Of a stretch of 64,000 nucleotides of DNA, positions 60,601 to 64,000 are shown piece by piece. The stretch is from Siniperca chuatsi. Taxonomy: Eukaryota > Chordata > Actinopteri > Centrarchiformes > Sinipercidae. The translations under genes were made by a program, and so were the position numbers. The DNA is taken from the NCBI RefSeq assembly GCF_020085105.1, contig NC_058043.1:13339167-13403166 (forward strand), given 5' to 3'. Position 1 is the stretch's first letter, and each line of letters starts with the position of its first letter. A model generated the notes under the pieces. That model saw nothing but the letters and a program-made list of their open reading frames with translations. It was not told where the DNA came from and ran no database searches.

Positions 60601-62533
60601 CCTGCGAGTAATGAATTTTAAGTACTGTAAAAGCTTGTCCAAAGACCTAATTTCATTAAATGTCATGTTTTCTTTTTCCCAAGTTATGCAAACCATGTGG
60701 ATTTCCATCCCAGTGGAACATGCATCGCTGCGGCCAGTACTGACAACTCTGTCAAGGTGTGGGACACCAGATCCCATAAGATGCTACAGCACTACCAAGG
60801 TAAAGACACCTCAAAAACAGTATAAAGGAAGTATTTATTTAACAATGAAGTCATTTGAAGAGCACGGTCAGTTGCTACAGCAAAACCACAAATTGCATTC
60901 AATCACTGCATATTCGTAGCTTTAATGCAAAGCTGTTATTTGCATGAATAAATGACAACCGCATCAACCCTAAAGACATACTTCAGCATTCATAGAAGCA
61001 TTTACTACATGCTGCAAGACTCTCAGTTTAGCCACTCATGATGCCTTATAGCTGTTACATTATTGGAAGTTTTATGCTTAAACAACACAGGTGACTTTTA
61101 CAGGCTTTTATAATATGCTGGATCCCTAACACAATAAAGGCAAGACCACAGCCCAATATTTGTGTTTGGGAGAAAAATGTTTTAGGCTTATATGGCAAAG
61201 ACTCTGCAATACAGTTAAAGTAAAGCCTCACATTTAAACACAGTGAAAAATACAGCTGAGGTTATGAGAAATTACTGAAATAACACCAAGATAAAATTAA
61301 GCTTTAAAAGCATCACGATTAAAGTGGTAATCAAGATTCATGATTTCTTGCATATTCAATAAACCAAATGTAGATGCCCCTTATCAGTCTGCCAGTGAGT
61401 CTGATTGTTCTAATCAGCTCTCTTAAATGGATTTGAGTTGTGAGATCTAATAATGGATAATCACATCTGTCTGAGGAGATGGGGCATGAAGATAAAAGCT
61501 TTTCCTCTTCTCTCGTTTCTTCTCCTTTCCACTGTGTTTCATTTACTTAATGCAGTTAATTACCAATTGTGCCAGCTAAAGTGTAAAATGGTGGTTAAAA
61601 TGTGGTGTGGTTACTGTTAGATACCCATGGGAATTATTTGTAATTGGTAGTATGTTTAGTTGTCTTTTAGTCATCTTAGCTTGCAGTTGGGTTGTTAATT
61701 CACCTGTTTTTGTGTTTATTGGATTTTTTTATCTTTCTCACTATCTGAACCTAAGTCATATCCAAAGAATACATTCCTTTTGCTCTCAGTATAGTTGGAT
61801 GCAGCTTTTCAGCATCTCTTTGCAGCTATGGTATCAATATACCTTCTATGTGTCATAGCATCTTGCAGCCAGCAGAGGGACCATGTTGCTCGTCAAATGT
61901 CTGCTGTCCTCATTTTGTTTCAGTCGAGAACCCAGTCATCACATGGTAGAATAATTCAGGTCTGTGGAAGTTTTGATTAGTAGCTATAGGCTACTATACT
62001 AATGTAAACCTGATGTTAAGCCATTCTCAAGTTACACAGCAACTGAGGCATTGTGATGTACAGCAGCAGTGCACTTCAGTGGACTCCAGGCAACCATGTT
62101 AGCAAGCATCTGGCCTGCTGAAGTGTCCTTGAGCAAGACACTGAACTTCTAACCACCGTTTATGTGCTGGTATATAACTGACCTGATCCCATGGCATCTC
62201 TGACTCATTCTGAGAGTATCAATAATGTATGGAATTTCTTAGGATTAACCAGCAATATTGTTGATTTTCTTTTTATTTGATATTTATAATGTATAGTATT
62301 TTGTCTCTGTCTCAAAAACTTGTGGCAGTATCGCCTTGATAAGAATGTCTTTAAATTGTGCCATAGTCATTGTTATTGTCATCATGATTTTCATGATCAT
62401 TCAATGTTATTTAACAGGCAGAAAAGGTGAATATGTAAAGCTGCAAAATACAAGCCTGATGAACAACCAATTGCTCAAGGATACACTTCAGTTTGAATTA
62501 GAGTAACAAAATGTCTGTTCTAGTCCTTTTATA

Positions 62534-62595
<62 letters not shown>

Positions 62596-62732
62596 CAGTC
62601 CATAGTGGTGTGGTGAACAGCTTGTCTTTCCACCCGGGTGGTAATTTCCTCATTACTGCGTCCAGCGATTCCACAATGAAGATACTGGACCTTGTAGAGG
62701 GCAAGCTACTGTATACACTGCACGGACACCAG
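54631..62732 (+). CDS. poc1a: POC1 centriolar protein A, 3' part beyond the window
   Basis: Coding exons: 54631-54645, 59174-59258, 59420-59591, 59843-60022, 60284-60391, 60684-60799 and 62599-62732. They give 810 nt, 270 in-frame residues; the last visible donor is gt at 62733. The protein starts [19 protein letters not shown] and runs through WD40 blades with repeated GH...D...W marks ([62 protein letters not shown]). The sixth blade and 'YTLHGHQ' are present; the seventh blade and the C-terminal POC1 coiled coil must lie beyond 64000. POC1A sits on centriole walls and is needed for centriole stability and cilia. [21 protein letters not shown] and the alas1 neighbour favour POC1A over POC1B. 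Intron 1 (4.5 kb) houses b9d2 and a LINE. Confidence 0.95.
55846..55851 (-). terminator. b9d2: b9d2 poly(A) signal
   Basis: Plus-strand TTTATT is AATAAA on the minus strand, about 145 nt after the b9d2 stop codon. Confidence 0.6.
55995..56522 (-). CDS. b9d2: B9 domain-containing protein 2, single exon
   Basis: One uninterrupted minus-strand frame of 175 residues, the same length as human B9D2. It begins [16 protein letters not shown] and ends FDKYGVES. Strong family blocks include [35 protein letters not shown] and VGGGPQL...[14 protein letters not shown]9D2 forms a B9 complex with B9D1 and MKS1 in the transition zone at the base of the primary cilium, controlling entry of membrane proteins. 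The gene lies within intron 1 of poc1a on the opposite strand. It has no introns in its coding region, no stop and no frameshift, so it appears functional. As recalled, mammalian B9D2 is split by introns, so a retrogene origin is possible; no poly(A) tract or flanking direct repeat was seen. Confidence 0.95.
   Translation of the reverse strand: MAELHIIGQIVGASGFPQNSLFCKWGIHTGGAWRLLAGLKEGQTQVDIPQTGDMAYWSHPIDLHYATKGLQGWPKLHLQVWHHDSFGRCQLYGYGYCHVPSSPGHHRISCATWRPLGTWQEQLAQMFVGGGPQLRTPDLVYSGADRYRLHTEAMGTVELELGIIVRHFDKYGVES
56622..56635 (-). promoter_or_regulatory. b9d2: RFX X-box-like site upstream of b9d2
   Basis: The plus strand reads GTCTCC-TT-GGTAAC, the minus strand GTTACC-AA-GGAGAC. Both fit the X-box consensus RYYNYY-N(1-3)-RRNRAC bound by RFX factors that drive ciliary genes. 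It lies exactly 100 bp upstream of the b9d2 ATG, the usual distance for X-boxes. Confidence 0.65.
57784..59145 (+). mobile_element. L2-like LINE fragment with a dead reverse transcriptase
   Basis: In order: the linker after the endonuclease ([23 protein letters not shown]), then the reverse-transcriptase blocks '[10 protein letters not shown]', '[13 protein letters not shown]', '[13 protein letters not shown]', '[10 protein letters not shown]' and '[12 protein letters not shown]'. The catalytic YADD is YAND here, there is an in-frame stop near 58869, and several frameshifts separate the blocks. Both the 5' endonuclease and the 3' end are missing. It lies in poc1a intron 1 in the same direction as the host gene. 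Confidence 0.85.
59148..59164. repeat. short (ACTT)n tract before poc1a exon 2
   Basis: About four ACTT units ('cttacttacttacttac') lie between the LINE fragment and the polypyrimidine tract 'tttctccatacag' of poc1a exon 2. Confidence 0.8.
60900..62535. other. poc1a intron 6
   Basis: No exon is seen. A repeat-like piece sits at about 62040-62180 ('gtccttgagcaagacactgaacttctaacc'), a phrase of a common fish SINE-like repeat. The rest is unremarkable. Confidence 0.4.
62536..62590. repeat. poc1a: (GT)27 microsatellite at the poc1a exon 7 acceptor
   Basis: 55 bases of GT repeat end 8 bases before the exon, leaving only 'ttttccag' as acceptor. Confidence 0.97.
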
Positions 62733-64000
62733 GTAGATACACACGCGCACACACACACTTTTGACACACGTATACTGTTTAAATATCCTACAGGCCTAAC
62801 TGTGCAGTTTACCCAGTCATGATCATGATAGGTCATGTCTTTAATCTGCTCTGCTGTTCCTGAGTGTGAGTACCACTGTGTGTGTGGTTTGGTGTGGACA
62901 GTTATGTGTGAGTGTGTTTGACATCTCCTCTGTGCATGTTTGATTGTCTGAAGCGTGTATGTGTGTGCGTATTATTCCTTTTTTATATTTGGTGTATTTT
63001 AGTACTTGCCAGGCGAGCGGGCAGCCCACTCATGATGACTCATCTCATGGTTGTTGGAAGGAAACAGAACTGTGTTTCTGCCTCCGTTCCTCTGGATCCT
63101 CTCCTCCTCTCATCTTCTTCTCTTCCTCCTCCTCTCTGTTTCCATCCCGTCCTTTTTCTCCGAATGTAACACTCCTCTCCCGTGTGTTCTGTGGATGTTT
63201 TAGCATTGCCACCATCATTAGCATCCTCATTTTCCTCCTTGTCCTTCTCTATTTGCTCCTACCTCCTCCCTTTCTCCTCTCATGTACTCACATTTTGGCT
63301 GGCTGGACTAGTTGGCCGGACGGCTCACTGACTGTATCTGTTTGTTTGAACAGCTGATGGACTGGCTTGCTGGCTAGTTGTGGAAATTAGTGACTTGCCA
63401 GTACCACATGTGGTCCATCTGTTTATCCATCCCTCTGTCCACGTTGCCTGTCTCTCATTCGGTCTGTGTCACCTGTGCTTCTCCTCAACCGCTTGCCAAG
63501 ACTCTTCTCTTTGTCAAGATAAAAAAAGCACTTTTTCCCCTTCTCTCTTCACACCTCCAAATTTGTCATCTCCTGCACTCTGTCTCTGTTTCTGTTGTTC
63601 TTCTGTTTGGCTCAGTGGTGACTCCGCCAATCTGTTGGTGCTGGGAGCGCTCAAGGTGTTAATTGTCTCTCCAGTCGAATAGCTTGAGATGGGAGAGACC
63701 CCACCTGTTCGGTGTGGGTGTGTAGGTTTATGTGTCTGCTTACATGTGTTCTTCTGCGTATGTGTGTAGACCTATGTGCATGTACTGTATGTGAAAACAC
63801 ATGAGGGCTCTGAGGGAGTGTTTTTTTTCCTGTTGGATCTGACAAACGTGTTGTTTACCTCGCCTCAGGGGAACCTTACCTGGCTGGGTTGAATCAGCCT
63901 AATTTAGGTTCATTTGTCTTTCTGCTCCTCTGTCTGACAACTGACTTTCACAGTGTGATCCACCACTTTTTATGAAGAAAGTCTTCAACATAAGTACACT
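62733..64000 (+). other. poc1a: poc1a intron 7 (start)
   Basis: I looked for the expected next exon (seventh WD blade, beginning near Gly-Pro and containing 'FSxxGE' and 'GGxDxQVxxW') and did not find it. The intron has pyrimidine-rich stretches (63100-63290) and scattered TG repeats. Confidence 0.5.

Overview
The window looks like nuclear DNA of a teleost fish. It holds vertebrate-type split genes with GT-AG introns and an AT-rich, repeat-filled background. The repeats are hAT-type MITEs, L2-like LINE pieces and long CA/TG microsatellites typical of fish. A spiny-rayed (percomorph) fish is a guess from the repeat style. There is no prokaryotic material, CRISPR array or tRNA/rRNA gene that I can see.

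Layout. (1) About 1-4 kb: the first coding exon of a laminin-binding integrin alpha gene, closest to itga7 (minus strand), with the rest of the gene beyond the left edge. (2) About 9-28 kb: two tandem minus-strand genes of the Shisa-5 (scotin) family. One is compact (stop at 9691, start at 13054) and one is long (stop at 17544, start at 28145). Each has five coding exons with matching intron phases. (3) About 32.6-39.5 kb: alas1, the housekeeping 5-aminolevulinate synthase, complete on the plus strand with 10 coding exons, 631 codons and a non-coding first exon. (4) About 39.6-54.4 kb: a 15-kb gap with only repeats. (5) From 54.6 kb off the right edge: poc1a (plus strand), a centriolar WD40 protein, with seven coding exons visible. 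Inside its first intron, antisense, is an intact single-exon b9d2 gene for a transition-zone B9 protein. alas1 and poc1a are also neighbours on human 3p21, which supports both identities.

Most notable signals. A sequence matching a canonical iron-responsive element (CAGTGC loop, 5-bp upper stem, C bulge, 7-bp lower stem) lies just downstream of the alas1 TATA-like box. That element is textbook for ALAS2, not ALAS1, and alas1 here also keeps three heme-regulatory CP motifs. Whether it lies in the mRNA depends on the exact transcription start. Second, b9d2 is intronless, intact and nested in another ciliary/centriolar gene, with an RFX X-box-like site 100 bp upstream of its start codon.

Repeats. 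At least six copies of one hAT-type MITE family (ends CAGTGGTGG/CCACCACTG) are scattered through the window. Two have readable 8-bp target duplications, and one has been invaded by a second hAT-type element and a fold-back MITE. A dead L2-like LINE fragment stops just before poc1a exon 2.
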